NCBI GenBank assembly: GCA_017893485.1
Contig: CM030363.1
Span: forward strand, 174,432,686 to 174,496,685
Origin: Hemerocallis citrina
Lineage: Eukaryota > Streptophyta > Magnoliopsida > Asparagales > Asphodelaceae
Direction of reading: 5' to 3'
Length of the DNA: 64,000 nucleotides
The notes beneath the pieces were generated by a model that saw nothing but the letters and a program-made list of their open reading frames with translations, was not told the DNA's origin and ran no database searches. Each line of letters opens with the position of its first letter. Positions within the stretch are counted from its first letter, which is position 1. The position numbers were made by a program, and so were the translations under genes. Below, in pieces: positions 35,511-48,014 of this stretch.

Positions 35511-36256
35511 GCATAAATGCAGGTTCAGAAGTGTTTAGCAGGAGTGAAGCATGAGAGCTCGTTGTATTTGCTATGAGACGAGGTTTGTCCTTCTACTATT
35601 GTTGACTCTCGGCCGAAATCAAGACATAGGCTGTATGGGGGTACAGCCGAGATCTAAGAGTTGTGGGGTGGATGCAAAGATTGCACATTTAGCGAGAGTT
35701 GATGACCATGGTGAGAAGAATCTTAGAAAAGAGCAAGATGGTTGCTGCAATGAGGTTTCTTTATGATATGGCAAAAACTTCAAGTTGCTCTTATGATGTG
35801 GAGAGCATTGATATCGATATGAGGGGTGATGTCAATGAGTATGGCCGAGTTTGTCATCATGGGGCTGTAAGTGGTCTTTTGCAGTCTACGGATATTGTGG
35901 AGGTGTCGTCCACGAAAGTTTCGAGTGTCGAGCATACCTTGGCCTTGAGAGGTTTTGAACTATGTCCGGTATTAGCGGAGATTCTACGAATTTGGGATTC
36001 TTGTGACATGGGATCTGACACAGTGGAAAGGGAGAAGTGTTTCTCTGTTATTCGTGTCATATGCAATAAATAGTGGGGTATGTCCTTCATAAGTCTATGA
36101 GGGATATTGGTGCCCTCCACGTGATGGAGGGCGTGGGGTGCTCTTCATGAATGAGGGGGTACTCGATCTTTCAGAAGATGTGAGAAACTGGTAGAGATAA
36201 TGAGAGAAAAATATACAAGTGTTTCGGAGTATGTGTATTTGGTCCAAGTGGGATAT

Positions 36257-36849
36257 TGTTAGGAATTATGGACACAAACACACAAACACACAAACACAAG
36301 AAGGTTGAAGTTGAAAGAGAAGACACGAGAAGACAGCAACAAACACATCAGCAAGAAGGGACAAAGGCAGTAGTAGCAGAAATGTGAAATTGACAATCGA
36401 TTGTCATGCTTGAAAGTCGACGGTCATTAAGAGGGCAATTGACCGCCAGGAGGGCAATCGACTGCCCCAGCTCTCTGGTTTGGCGAGATCTAATTGTCGT
36501 CGACCACGTTAAGAGTGCAGTTGACCGTCTGCGAGTGGTACGAATTAGATTTGGGTTGCAGGTTTTGGATCCAATTAGGTTGTACTTTTGATTATCTTTT
36601 ATGGTTTACTTTAGAGACTATAAATATAAATGATAATCATAGGGTTTGTGCCAATCATAACTGAAACAACTTCAAATGGATCTTGTGCCGAATACTACTA
36701 AAGATGAGGGAGAGATTAGAGTGAGAACTCTTTATATCTTTGTATTTCTTGAATAATAAGAAGTATTGGTTATCTCTACATATCTTTGTGTTTTTGTGTT
36801 TGTGAAATCTTGTATTTGTAGTGGAATCTTTTTATTGGTGCTCACAACA
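36257..36849 (+). repeat. 3' LTR of the gag-only copia element
   Basis: 593 bp, preceded by polypurine-like CAAGTGGGATAT and followed by target duplication TTTGG. It retains the GTCGA-rich block at 36405-36535, but more mutated than in the 5' LTR. Confidence 0.8.
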
Positions 36850-36854
36850 TTTGG

Positions 36855-37130
36855 ACTCCCAACTTAAAAACTTTTGGGACCCCCAATACACTTATAGCCT
36901 GGCATGGGCTTGGGCTAAAAAATAAAAGCACAAACTTTAACCAATAATCCCTCATTCTCTCAATTCCACATTCGCTTTCTTCTTCTTTCTGAAAATTCTA
37001 AAAAACAGTACAGTGAAGAAGAAAAAAACCATAGAGCACGAAATTGAAGGCATGAATGAGAGTTTCTAACTATATCTCAACTTCTCTCTTCCTCAATTTA
37101 AGTTGAATCTGGTAAATTCTCCATCCTTTG
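36855..37130. other. Unassigned spacer
   Basis: No feature recognised. Confidence 0.4.
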
Positions 37131-37956
37131 TGATGTGATAATTTGCTCACAACAAGTATTATAGTTTAAAAGAAAAGAGTGTCGAATCTAGAAGAACTAA
37201 TTATTTTATTGAGTACCCAAATTCACTACATTAACTGCTATTTGGAAAATCAAAAATTTGATAAAAATAGCAACTAAACAAATTAAAAAGAATGAAAATA
37301 TGAAATTTTATGGTTTATTAATAGCAAAACTAGTTTTAGGGCTTTTGATTTCACCTATTTAATCCCACACAATTTATAATTCCATGTAACTAAAAATTCT
37401 AATTTTCTAAGTTGTAGACCAAAATCTCCTAATTATTCAATGTCTTCTCTCGAATAACACCAAACATATCTCCAACTAACAATTCTTCATATCTCTATGC
37501 AAATTTAATTAATTGAAGACTCATTAAGTTTATGAATTTTTTCTATGATTACATTATAATCGCAGTAAATTATCTCTAATTTCGCTCAATCAATGAAGTT
37601 TTAATTTTATAATTATAAATCACAAGTTACCACTCGTCACCCATCATGATTCAATAAATCATAAAATAGTTGGCCAAACAATTGCACGCAATAAAAACAA
37701 AAATTAAACACACAACCATGGAAAAATAGAATAATAAAATAACATGAAATTCAAATTGTGTTCTCAAAACTAGGTTACATCAAAGCTGTAGAAAAATAAA
37801 ATTAGTTCATGATTGATTTACAACTACTAAACATCGTATTGGATTGCATAATGAAAAATAGAAGAGAAGAAAGAAATCTAGACGATCTTGACGAAAGTTA
37901 TGGCTCTTACTCTCCAATGGTGTGATGAGTCGTCTCCTCCAATTCTTTTAGCCTCC
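37131..37956 (-). repeat. Athila-type LTR, distal part (minus), split by Tekay element
   Basis: Read on the minus strand as a continuation of 45257-44533, this AT-rich stretch ends TTATCACATCA at 37131. A polypurine-type TTAAGTTTGGTGGTATT precedes the LTR start on the other side, which is the pattern seen in Athila-lineage gypsy elements. The assignment rests on overall layout and the flanking target duplication of the intervening insertion, not on coding sequence. Confidence 0.45.
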
Positions 37957-38480
37957 AATATTGTAACCCCTATTGCTCCTATTTGTATTTTTAATTATAT
38001 TAATCAAAAAATTTATTATTTATTTTTATTTCTGGTTTTATTCATTTTCATTTCTCTTGTATGGTCTGTCGTTCTTCTCTCTCTTGTGACTCGTTTTACA
38101 TTGATTCAGCTTTTTATTCTCATTTTATTTGGCCTTCAATTTTCTCTTGATCTTGCCTATTATTTAAACCTATTTCATGGCCTAATTGTCTCTTATTGAA
38201 TTCTTCATACTCTATTGGAAACTACCCAGTTCACCCAAGTCCATATTGTCTCTATTTAAACACCTTAATTGAACCCTAACCCTAATTATCAACCCTAATA
38301 CCTATTCTCTCTTTCATCCTAGCCACCACCTACCCTAACCCCTCTCCCGGCCTCCTTGCTGTCGTCGTTCTCCTCTGAAGACTGGCAGATCCCAACCAAC
38401 AAACCCCCCCGACCTGCCCCCTCTTCGCTGTCGTTGTCCTTCTTCGACGCCAGCAACACCCCCGACCATCAGACCCCATC

Positions 38481-41169
38481 AGGCCCAGTGTGTCCCCATG
38501 GGGCGCTTCAGCCTTGTATGTCAGCAAGAAGGATGGGAGTCATCGTCTGTGAGTGGATTACCGTGAGTTAAACAGTGTTACAGTGAAGAACCGGTATCCA
38601 CTACCCAAGATTGATGATTTGTTTGATCAGTTGGGTGGATCTGCTGTCTTTTCGAAGTGGGATTTTTGCTCTGGTTATCACCAAGTGAAGGTGAAGGCAG
38701 CAGATGTATAGAAGATTGCATTCAGGATTATATACAGGCACTATGAGTTCCTTGTGATGCCTTTCGGAGTCACGAATGCGCCAGCAGTGTTCATGAGTCT
38801 GATGAACAGGATTCTCTCCATTTTTGGAAAGATTTTTCGTGGTCTTCATAGACAACATTCTGGTGTATTCTCATAATCGAAAGGATCATGTTGATCATTT
38901 GAGGTTGGTTCTGCAGACCTTGAGGGAGAATCAGCTCTATGGAAAACTCAGCAAGTGCGAGTTCTGGATTGATCGAGTCACCTTTTTGGGGCACATTATC
39001 TCAGGCGATGGTATTTCTATTGATCCGTCCAAGATTTCTACGATCAAGGTTTGGCATGTTCCTAAGTCAGTTTCGGAAGTGAAAAGTTTCCTTGGTTTGG
39101 TCGGATATTATCGAAAGTTCATCCAAGACTTTTCGAAGATAGCTGGTCCGTTGACTAAGCTGACTGGGAAAGATCAGAAGTTTGTTTGGGATGGAGCTTG
39201 TAGTGGAGATTTTGCTGAGTTGAAGAGCCAGTTAACGTCAGCGTCTGTGTTGACTATTTCGGATGGTACGGGTGGCTTTGTGGTTCACTGTGACGCTTCT
39301 GGCAAGGGTCTAGGTGCAGTGTTGATGCAGAAGGATCGGGTTGTTGCTTATGCATCCAGACAGTTGAGGCTGCACGAGAAAAATTATCCTACCCATGATT
39401 TGGAACTGGCTGCCGTGATTTTTGCTTTGAAGTTATGGAGGCATTATCTACTTGGAGACCGAGTGGAGATCTTTACTGACCACAAAAGTCTCAAGTATGT
39501 GTTAACTCAGAAGGAGCTGAACATGAGGCAAAGGCGATGGTTGGAGTTGATGACCGACTATGACACCAGTTTGCAATCCATCCTGGTAGAGTGAACTTGG
39601 TGCCAGATGCTTTGAGTAGGAGACCAGTCGCAATGTTCTTAACTCAGCAGAGAGAGCTTGTTGAGCAGATGAGGAGGTTGGATTTGGATGTGATCTTGCT
39701 AGGTTCTGTTCATTGTTGCATGATGCTTCAGTTGCAGTCATCTCATGTTGAGCAGATTAAGGAGGCTCAGGCAGGTGATGAGCAATTGCAAGGGTTCTGA
39801 TCCGAAGTTGAAGTAGGAACGAGGACCGATATGGTTGTTCACTCAGATGGATCTTTTCGTTTTTGGGTCCAGGTTGTGTGTTCCGAAGGGTGAGGTTCGT
39901 CAGAAGTTGCTTGAGGAATCCTACCAATCATCGTACTCTATTCATCCTGGTGGTACGAATATGTACCGGGACTTGAAGTTTCATTTTTGGTGGCATGGTA
40001 TGAAGAGGGCCGTGGCTAGATTTGTGTCTCAGTGCTTGATCTGCCAGCAGGTGAAGGCAGAGCATCAGAGGACCGCCAGACTTCTTCAGCCTCTTTCCAT
40101 TCCGGAGTGGAAGTGGGAGCATATCACCATGGATTTTGTGATCGCTTTATCGAGCAGTCCTAAGGGTCACAACGCCATTTGGGTGATTGTCGACAGGTTG
40201 ACCAAGAGCGCGCACTTCATTCCCTTCAGAGTTGGATAGTCTACTGAGAGCTTAGCTGAGGAGTACATGCAAGAGATTGTTAGACTTTATGGGGTTCCAA
40301 TCAGTATTGTATCTGACAGGAATATGAGGTTCAGGTCGCAGTTTTGGGAAAGTCTTCAGAGTAGTCTGGGGAGTAAGTTGAAGTATAGTAAGGCTTTTCA
40401 CCCTCAGATAGATGGATAGTTAGAGAGGACCATTCAGACTCTAGAGGACATGTTGAGGTCCTGTGTGCTGTAATTTGGAGGTTCTTGGCAGGACCACTTG
40501 CATCTCGTAGAGTTCTCGTACAACAACATCTTTCAGGCCAGTCTTAAAGCTGCTCCTTTCGAGGCACTCTATGGTCGCAAGTGTCAGTCGCAAGTGTGCT
40601 GGGATGACATTGGCGAGAGGAAATTGTTGGGCCCGGAGTTGATCACCAAGACGGTGGATGTTGTGAGTTTGATCAGGAAGCATCTTCAAGCCGCACAAGA
40701 CAGACAGAAGCGATGGGCTGATGTTCATCATAGAGCCTTGCAGTTTGAGGTGGGAGACCATGTTTTCCTTTACGTATCACCGTGGCGAGGTGTCATTCAT
40801 TTCGGTGGCGGAGGCAAGTTGAGCCCAAGGTTCATCGGACCATTTTACATCGTGGAACGAGTAGGCAAGGTGGCATGTCGTCTTGCATTGCCCCCGACTT
40901 TATCTGGAGTGCACGACGTCTTCCATGTCCCGCAACTGAGGAAGTATATCCGCGATGAGAGCCACGTGATTGACTACTTGGAGTTATCTGTGAGGCCAGA
41001 TTTGTCTTGTGAAGTCCCTCTAGTTGCTATTGTGGATCGGTGGGAGAAGGTTTTGAAGAACAAGGTGATCAAGCTGGTTAGTGTTTCTTCGAATCCTCAC
41101 TCACCGGGTGAGTCGACTTGGGAGCTGGAGGAGGATATCCAGCGGAGGTTTCCTCATTTGTTTGTGTAG
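38481..41169 (+). pseudogene. Gypsy RT-RNase H-integrase polyprotein remnant
   Basis: Reverse transcriptase begins abruptly at RPSVSPWGA (38481) and continues [20 protein letters not shown] and [13 protein letters not shown]. The catalytic motif reads FIDNILVYS instead of FIDDILVYS (about 38848), so a catalytic Asp is Asn. RNase H has [17 protein letters not shown] and [12 protein letters not shown]. The integrase has HPGG, CLICQQVK, DF, SDR and DG-stop-LERTIQTLED, and lacks the first zinc His. The C-terminus STWELEEDIQRRFPHLFV is chromodomain-like. Stops lie at TGA about 38551, TAG about 38709, 40237, 40417 and TAA about 40470; frameshifts lie near 38823 and 39590. Confidence 0.9.
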
Positions 41170-41289
41170 ATCTTGTTTTGCTGTTTTGCTTTTGCTATTG
41201 TATTTTTTTTTCTTTTCTTTTGGGGCTACCCTATGTACTTCTGGTTGAATTTCGAGAACGAAATTCTTCTTGTTAGGTGGGATAGGACT

Positions 41290-44200
41290 TGTAACTCCTA
41301 CTGCTCATATTTGTATTTTTAATTATATTAATAAAAAAATTGATTATTTTTTTAATTTCTGGTTGTATTCATTTTTATTTCTCTTGTATGGTATGTCGTT
41401 CTTCTCTCTCTTGTGATTTGTTTTGCATTGATTCAGTTTTTTATTCTAATTTTTTTTGCCTTCAATTTGCTCTTGATCTTGCATATTGTTTAAACCTAAT
41501 CCATGGCCTAATTGTCTCTTATTGGATTCTTCATACCCTATTTGATACTACCCAGTTCACCCAAGCCCATATTGTCTCTATTTAAACACCATAATTGAAC
41601 CCTAACCATAGTACCTATTATCTCTCTCATCCTCGCTGTCACCAACCCCTACCCCTATCCCGACCTCCTTACTGTCATCGTTCTCCTCCAACGACCGGCA
41701 GATCCCAACCACCACACCCCCGACCTGCCCCCTCTTTACTATCGCCGTCCTTCTCCGACGCCGGCAACACCCCTGACCACCAGACCCCATCTTTCTGCTC
41801 TCCTCTTCCCCTTTGCTGCTGTCGTCTATGCACCGCGACCCCAGGCCGAACCCCCTCCCCCACTATCGTCCTTGCTGTGGTAGAGCGCAGTGCCGCCGCT
41901 CGTCTCCCGGCTGTCGTCGCCTGCCCTTACTGTTGGTGCTGCCAATCTTGCTGTTGTTCTTCGCTGTCTCTTTGGGTGTCTGCACATACGTCGTGTGCAC
42001 GGATTTTGTTGGCTTGGAGTTCTCATTCTCGTTCTCATTCGTGTGTTCGTTGTTCGAGATCCGTTCCCGTTATTCTATTCTTCATTTTCGTCGTCTTCAA
42101 TATCATGCAAGTAGCTTGTATGTGTTCTGTTTGTCATACAACTTAATACCATAAGTAATCTAGTATGAAAATATTTGTACTCTCACGATGATCCATATTT
42201 GTTAGTTTAACCGTTGATATCATCTCTTGATCATGAGTAGTTACAAAAATTGACACCCATTGCTTGAAAACAATTAGATTAGTAGACATCTTGATTGTAT
42301 GTTTTTTGTGATACACCGTATGTTGTAGATGACTGTTGCATAAATGTTTGTTGGATGTATTATCTCATTATAGACCGTTTATTCACATGCCATGCTGGTT
42401 TGAGTAACCCACATATACCATGTTTTGTAGGACATCTAGATTGGACCGTTTGTAGTTAAGGTGTTTGATAAAATGCATAAAAGAACTTTTGTTTTGCTGC
42501 TGCCCTATTTTGTACAGTAATTTTGAACCCGTTAAAATCAGTAAAACAAATAATTTTGTGAACATGAGTTGTAGGCCTTTGTTTTCTAGTTTCCAGAACT
42601 TTAGACAGATCTGAATTACGAGTTTTTATGCATGAGTTATAGCTGTTTTACTGCAGACATATCGTATTTTCTAGATTTTGAACTATATGTATTCTGTATG
42701 GAATTTTATTTTAAAACTGATATTAAAAGTAGAATTTGATCTCTATATTTTGCTGAGTATTTCTAGATATGACTGGGAGCAATCCCTAATTTTTGTGAAT
42801 TAATTAATGACTTTTGTATCTCATTTCATACTTATGAAACTAGTCAATATATTTCCAAACTGCATGCTCTTCAATAAAGAATTATGTTTTCAACCCTGAT
42901 TCTATTCGTTTTTGATGAAAACTTTGCGAATAAGAACTGTAGCCTTATTTGTCTATTTTACTACCCTTTTGACGGATCTGTATTTCGAATTATATTATAT
43001 GAATTATCTCAGTTTTGGTACTGCTGTGTCTGAACTTTCAGAATCGAGATTTTGTTGCATTACTCTGTTTTCCCAATTTTGTTGACTATACTATATGTAA
43101 TGTCATTTCATGATATTATTATTTTGAAACTAGATATGTTAGGGAATCTTCCAGATTCTTCTCAGATTAATTATGATGATTTTAAACTCTTTCCATGCTT
43201 ACAAACATGATTTTGTATTTTCTGGCTGAACACGATTTCTGTATTAAACGTTGTTTTCAACCTTGTTTTATGGCTGATATGTGACTTATATATATGTGCT
43301 GGAATCAACAGAGAGTCTAGTTTCTAGATTTTCTGACGGATCTGGATTTTCTATTCTGTAGCAACGGAAATCTCAGAATTTGTACAGTAGTGTCTTGCTA
43401 TCCAGAACTCAAAATTTCGTTGTTTTGACTATTATGAGTTATTTTTATCAACCGTTGAAATCACTATTTCCTCTTAGACTTATTCCCTTTTCTTGCCATG
43501 TCTTTAGCCTGTTTATATTCGTTCACACATGTTTATTAATAATAAAAGAAATCAAGCCGGGGTTTTTAAGGGAAAAGATCGAGTAGTGGACAATATAGAA
43601 ATACATATTCAGAAGGGACTCGTTTCCCCACTGTTTACTGTGGTACCTACTGTTTATCTCTGGATGCATGAAGGCATGATCCATAACACCATTTTTTGTT
43701 ATTACTCTTACTATTATTGTTTATCTGAATATATTGCCCTATAGATGTTCCACTGCAAAATCTTAAAGCGAAACTGTTTCATGTAGCAACCATGTGGTAA
43801 AATCTGGGACGCAAGAACTGTTACCTAGTTAGTAATGAACATTAGACATAAGAATGACTATTTACACTGTTATATCCTTTTACGGTTACTGTGGACTTTA
43901 CTGTTATTGTGGACTTCTCTGCAACTGTTGATTACTACTACCGTTGGCACACTATTACTGTTGATCTTTACTGTTACAATTATCATTACACTGATTACTG
44001 TCACTTGTAATCTGTTATACTTACTGTTTTCTCCATGTTAGTATCACCTGTTTAGTTTAGTTTTCCCTATTTTCCTACTTGTATTGCTTGCGGCCCGGAC
44101 TTGCTTCTAACGGGCGCTATGTTTTTTTATTTCCCTGTTTTCCTTGTAATTGCCATATGAGCAGGTTTGCTGATCAATTGCCTACTGGAGTTGGTGAGCA

Positions 44201-44527
44201 AAAGTTTTGAGCTGCGCAATTGGAAATAATTTGCTTAAATGTTTTAATGAACTATTTATATTTGTGAACTGTATTGAGATTGTATTTGGGCTTATTGTCC
44301 CAGGAGTATTGTTTTGTTTCGGATCTAGTATTTGTTGGAACATTTATATTTGATGTAATAAATACTGTTGAGTTATGATTGTTTTGGCATGCCTGGTTGG
44401 AGTATACTGCTATATTTACTGTTATGATGAGTCAAGCACGTCCGTACAGCTTGTGGATATTGAAAACTATCTACTGGGCTTAGTTCCGTACCGTATTCCG
44501 TGTTCTTTTGGGAAGCGGGGCGTGACA
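41290..44527 (+). repeat. Complete 3' LTR of the Tekay-like element
   Basis: It follows a purine-rich AGGTGGGATAGGAC at 41275-41288, with GAACGAAATTCTTC upstream. Its first part aligns with 37962-38480. Its terminus matches that of the solo LTR at 5067-12470, showing they are sister families. A TATA-like TCTATTTAAACACC lies at about 41576, followed by a CT-rich leader. Confidence 0.85.
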
Positions 44528-44532
44528 AATAT

Positions 44533-45257
44533 ATTTCTTTTTCCCCTAGAGTTCACATTAACATTTCTATATATAGCCCCCCAAAAAATCCTAAAATATA
44601 TATAAAAAAACAACCCATTGAACCTGAAAGCTGCACTCAAATTATATAATCAGCCCCATCACAGTCGACTGTGATTTCAGTCAGCCGACTGTGATTTCAG
44701 TCAGCCGACTGTGCTTTTTTGTTCTCTAAATAGTAAGTATGACGGTTGACTGTCATACTTGCTGTTTTCTGCACGCATACTGTAGAAAAAGTGATTTTTC
44801 CAGAGCTGTAGAACCCTATTTGTTACGTATAAGTACTCTTTTTGAAGAAGACTTGACGACCAACATCTTTGATTTAGAACGTACGTTCAGATTCCTCCAT
44901 CTTTATGTTCAAAACAGCCATAGAATTTCAAGGTGCTGTTGTTACTTCTTTTTCGTATTGCTCATCTTTGATTCATAATGTAATCTCAGATTCCTCCATT
45001 TTCATGTTCAAATCAGCCTTAGAAGTTCAAGGTGCTATTGTTACTTCTTTTTCATATTGCTTTGTCTTCTTTTTCTCCAACTCCAAGCCTCGTAAATTCG
45101 TATATTTGAGTCCATAATCCTAACAGGCATCACATTCCTTCAAAAATAAACAAATAAATAAAATTAAGTAGAAAGAAGATGAAATTCAAATAAATAAACG
45201 CGAACTCACAATTTTTATGCTTAAAAAGAGAAATAAAATTAGGTATAAATTACGCTC
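44533..45257 (-). repeat. Athila-type LTR, proximal part (minus)
   Basis: On the minus strand it starts TGATGAGCGTAATTTATACC at 45257, right after AAGTTTGGTGGTATT. A TATA-like GGCTATATATAG lies at about 44575. It contains a tandem 20-bp CGACTGTGATTTCAGTCAGC pair at about 44668-44707, and a ~101-bp tandem pair (44888-44966 and 44989-45063). Confidence 0.5.
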
Positions 45258-45390
45258 ATCAAATACCACCAAACTTAAGATTTTGCTTGTCCTCGATCGA
45301 GCAAAAAGAAAAACCATAAATCAAAGAATAGTCATCATAATTAGGCTTAACTCATCGCATTGAAAGTACTTATTATGCAAGCAGCAAATC
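45258..45390 (-). mobile_element. Athila-type 3' internal end with polypurine-like tract
   Basis: On the minus strand GATCGAGGACAAGCAAAATC leads into TTAAGTTTGGTGGTATT and then the LTR start. This 'GAGGACAAGCAAA...TTTGG' ending is familiar from Athila-lineage elements. No coding sequence remains. Confidence 0.45.
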
Positions 45391-46946
45391 TTCAACTTAA
45401 TATATAAACAATAGCAAATAAAATAAAACTAAGCATACTCACTTTCTCCAGAGCAATTATTCATACATAATTCCAAATCCAATCAAATTTGTCATGTAAT
45501 TAACACAACTTTATCATGTAACAACTCTATCTGTGATCACCCCTTCTCACAAGTACAAACCTAGTAGCAAACTAGAGTTTTCTTTCTCTCTCCACTTCGA
45601 AATGGTTTTTAAAAATAAAAACAAAACATAGATCAATCTGCACTCAGGCAGGATCAAACCCGCAACCTTGGACACTGTACACAGTGCCCACAATCGAACA
45701 CCAAGACTAGGTTCTCACTTCTCATTCACTGTCGAATCCTCTCAGGAGATAGAGACATCTACTGTTCTCTACCCCAAATTGATTAAGACAATATCGAATA
45801 TAAAATCTTAACTTCTACAAATTAAACTCTATATTACAGAGAATTAACATCATGGAAAAGTTTATTGTTCATATTATCCACAGTTTTATTTATCTAATTT
45901 ACACATCAACATCAATATAATCTGTACATACCAATATGAGCAATCAATTCTAAACTTACATTTTACACTTATATATCAATATAATACATTCATTTCAACT
46001 TAAAAAATTGGCTAGTATAACATGACATTCTCATCATAACAAAATCTTAGAATTTTAATGCATGATGTCAAACTTTCTTTTCTCTTATTATCACCTCATT
46101 AAACTTAGATTAATCAAACATGCATTCAAAATTTTATTTACCATCTAAAAGAATTTAAAACTACACATAATCATTATTTCATGGCAAAATTCTACTCAAG
46201 AAAACTACTAGAAATTAAAGAAACACTCACCTTTTTTTTCGATGAATTCCTAGCAATTGGAACTCCTAGAAAATAAGCTCCAATCTTCCCTCCTCCAAAA
46301 ATCTGAACTCCAAATGAACACCAACAGCAAAGACCTTTTTTTATCAAAAGCCAAAAAAAAAAAATTCGCTGGTCACTAATGAATGGCCGGATTAGGAGGG
46401 GGTATTATAAAGGAAAAGTGATGGGAGGTTTTAATAAACTACCCACTAATCCATTTAACCACCCACTAATACACTCATTCAATTAAAAATAATTTGCCTC
46501 CAATGCAGATTGCTGGCCAAATGTGTGGGGTGAGAAAACACGTGCACGTGCTTGCTATGTGTTTGTGCGTGCACATACAATGTAGACCAAAATTTGAATT
46601 TTTATTTAATTAAAAGTAGCGTATGTTACTCAAATTAATATAAATTCAATTAATAATAAAAAGTTTTTATGCGCAAATAAAAATAAACACTCACTTCATA
46701 AATTTTATTTTGAAGAAAAATAAAACCAACACGTGCACTGCAAACACAAGCATCACGCGTATTAATAAATATTCAAATACAAAATAAATCTGAGAGAACA
46801 AAAAATATTCATAAAAAATCAAAATACAAAATACATAGAATATTTATATTAATAATGTTACAGATATTACACGCAACAGTACAAAATACATGTGAGTAAC
46901 ACACGTAGAGCAAAATTGTCAGAACTCAACTTTGCGGGGTATTACA
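45391..46946 (-). repeat. Truncated 3' LTR of a minus-strand Tekay-type element
   Basis: On the minus strand it starts TGTAATACCCCGCAAAG at 46946, preceded by the polypurine tract TAAGAGGGGGAGAG (46960-46947). It resembles the first ~1.5 kb of the solo LTRs at 7707 and 59356, including TGCACGTG-rich sequence (about 46545-46570). A tRNA-like box B (GGGTTTGATCCTGCC on the minus strand, about 45650) is also present. The distal half of the LTR is missing. Confidence 0.7.
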
Positions 46947-47545
46947 CTCTCCCCCTCTTAGAATAGTTCCATCCTCAGAACTTACTAGTGTAAAAGCTGT
47001 ATCTTTGAACACACCTTATAAGGAATTTAGAAAATAAATATATTATAAGAATAGATAATGTAGAAAACATTATAGTCTTAAAGTAAAGTAAATATTGAAT
47101 AAAGAAATTATGAGTATCAAGTAAGATATATAAAGTGAATAAGAGTACAAACCACTAAGAACGGAAACACGAAAGTATCAAACAAACTAAAGAAATTTGA
47201 AGAAGAGAAACGTGATAGAAAAAGGTAATGTAGATTGAAAGAAATTGAAAACCAAAGTAAATTGGAAAGAATAAAGAGAAGCTTAGTAAAATAGATGCTT
47301 TAATTAATTAATAATAAGCTTAGTAAGCAAAATTAATGAAAGTAATAATAAGTAGAATAAAAAAGAAGTAGACAAAAATAAAAATAGAAGTATAGAACCA
47401 AATAAGGAATAAAAGAAGTGTAAGTACAAAGATTAGAAGAATGGAAATACTACAGACAATTTACAATTTAATAAGAAAAGTTTTAAAATAAATAGACTAA
47501 GAGCGTAAATAAATATTAAGTAGTTTGAAAATTGACTATGATAAG
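46947..47545 (-). mobile_element. Polypurine tract and 3' untranslated remnant of the minus Tekay-type element
   Basis: GAGGATGGAACTATTCTAAG followed by AGGGGGAGAG on the minus strand is the usual end of Tekay internal regions. The adjoining ~580 bp are AT-rich and non-coding. The rest of the element is absent. Confidence 0.6.
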
Positions 47546-48014
47546 AATTGGATTGGAATTGGATTTCGGAATTAGGGAGCTCACCTCGAATGATCAACCT
47601 TCATCCTAATGATTTGCAAACCGTAATTTGCAAATCATTCTTGATGATCAACTGCCTGAGGAGAACATCCTCATCTGGAATCTACTTCCTCATTCGGAAT
47701 CCTCACCCACGGGATCCTTTCCGCCGACGCGTGAGGGAGCGTCGAACTACCACAGTAGACCTTTCCAAGACGAGCGAACTCCAAGTCTCTCTTGACTAGC
47801 ACTTTCTTCAGACATTCCTGCTCGAGCGTGGTCTCGTGCAAATCATTGCGAAAACGGATGATCTCAGCATCCTGGGGATCCCCTCCATTGATAATGATGA
47901 TCCATCAACAACAAGTAAGGATATTACAAGTTGGCAAAATACAAAAAAAATGCTTAGCTTCGGCTCATTTTTTGAAGTCCAACATGCCAGGTGAAAATTA
48001 TACAGTACAATTTG
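47546..48014 (-). pseudogene. 'Putative gypsy type transposon' ORF, C-terminal part
   Basis: On the minus strand a coiled-coil-like segment reads AEIIRFRNDLHETTLEQECL, then KKVLVKRDLEFARL (about 47890-47790), followed by stops. It continues the minus-strand coding region that ends at 57742 on the other side of the Tat-like insertion. It resembles the C-terminal coiled coil of PF04195-type plant transposon proteins. The assignment is from memory of that family. Confidence 0.45.

Larger units (their letters stand above)
33784..36849 (+). mobile_element. Deletion-derivative copia element (gag and protease only), TSD TTTGG
   Basis: The 5' LTR starts TGTTAGGAATTGTGGAC at 33784 and ends near 34355. 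A primer-site-like AGTGGTATCAGGGC lies at 34380. The polypurine-like CAAGTGGGATAT (36245-36256) precedes the 3' LTR 36257-36849 (593 bp, ends CAACA). Perfect TTTGG duplications lie at 33779-33783 and 36850-36854. Gag and part of protease are recognisable; integrase, reverse transcriptase and RNase H are missing. Total 3066 bp. Confidence 0.85.
37962..44527 (+). mobile_element. Tekay-like gypsy element with 5' LTR-to-RT deletion, TSD AATAT
   Basis: It starts TGTAACCCCTATTG and ends GGCGTGACA, with perfect AATAT duplications at 37957-37961 and 44528-44532. The 5' LTR is only its first ~519 bp (37962-38480), joined directly to the reverse transcriptase domain. Primer site, gag and protease are gone. 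The 3' LTR 41290-44527 is complete at 3238 bp. Long LTRs and a chromodomain-like integrase C-terminus fit the Tekay/Del chromovirus clade. Confidence 0.85.
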
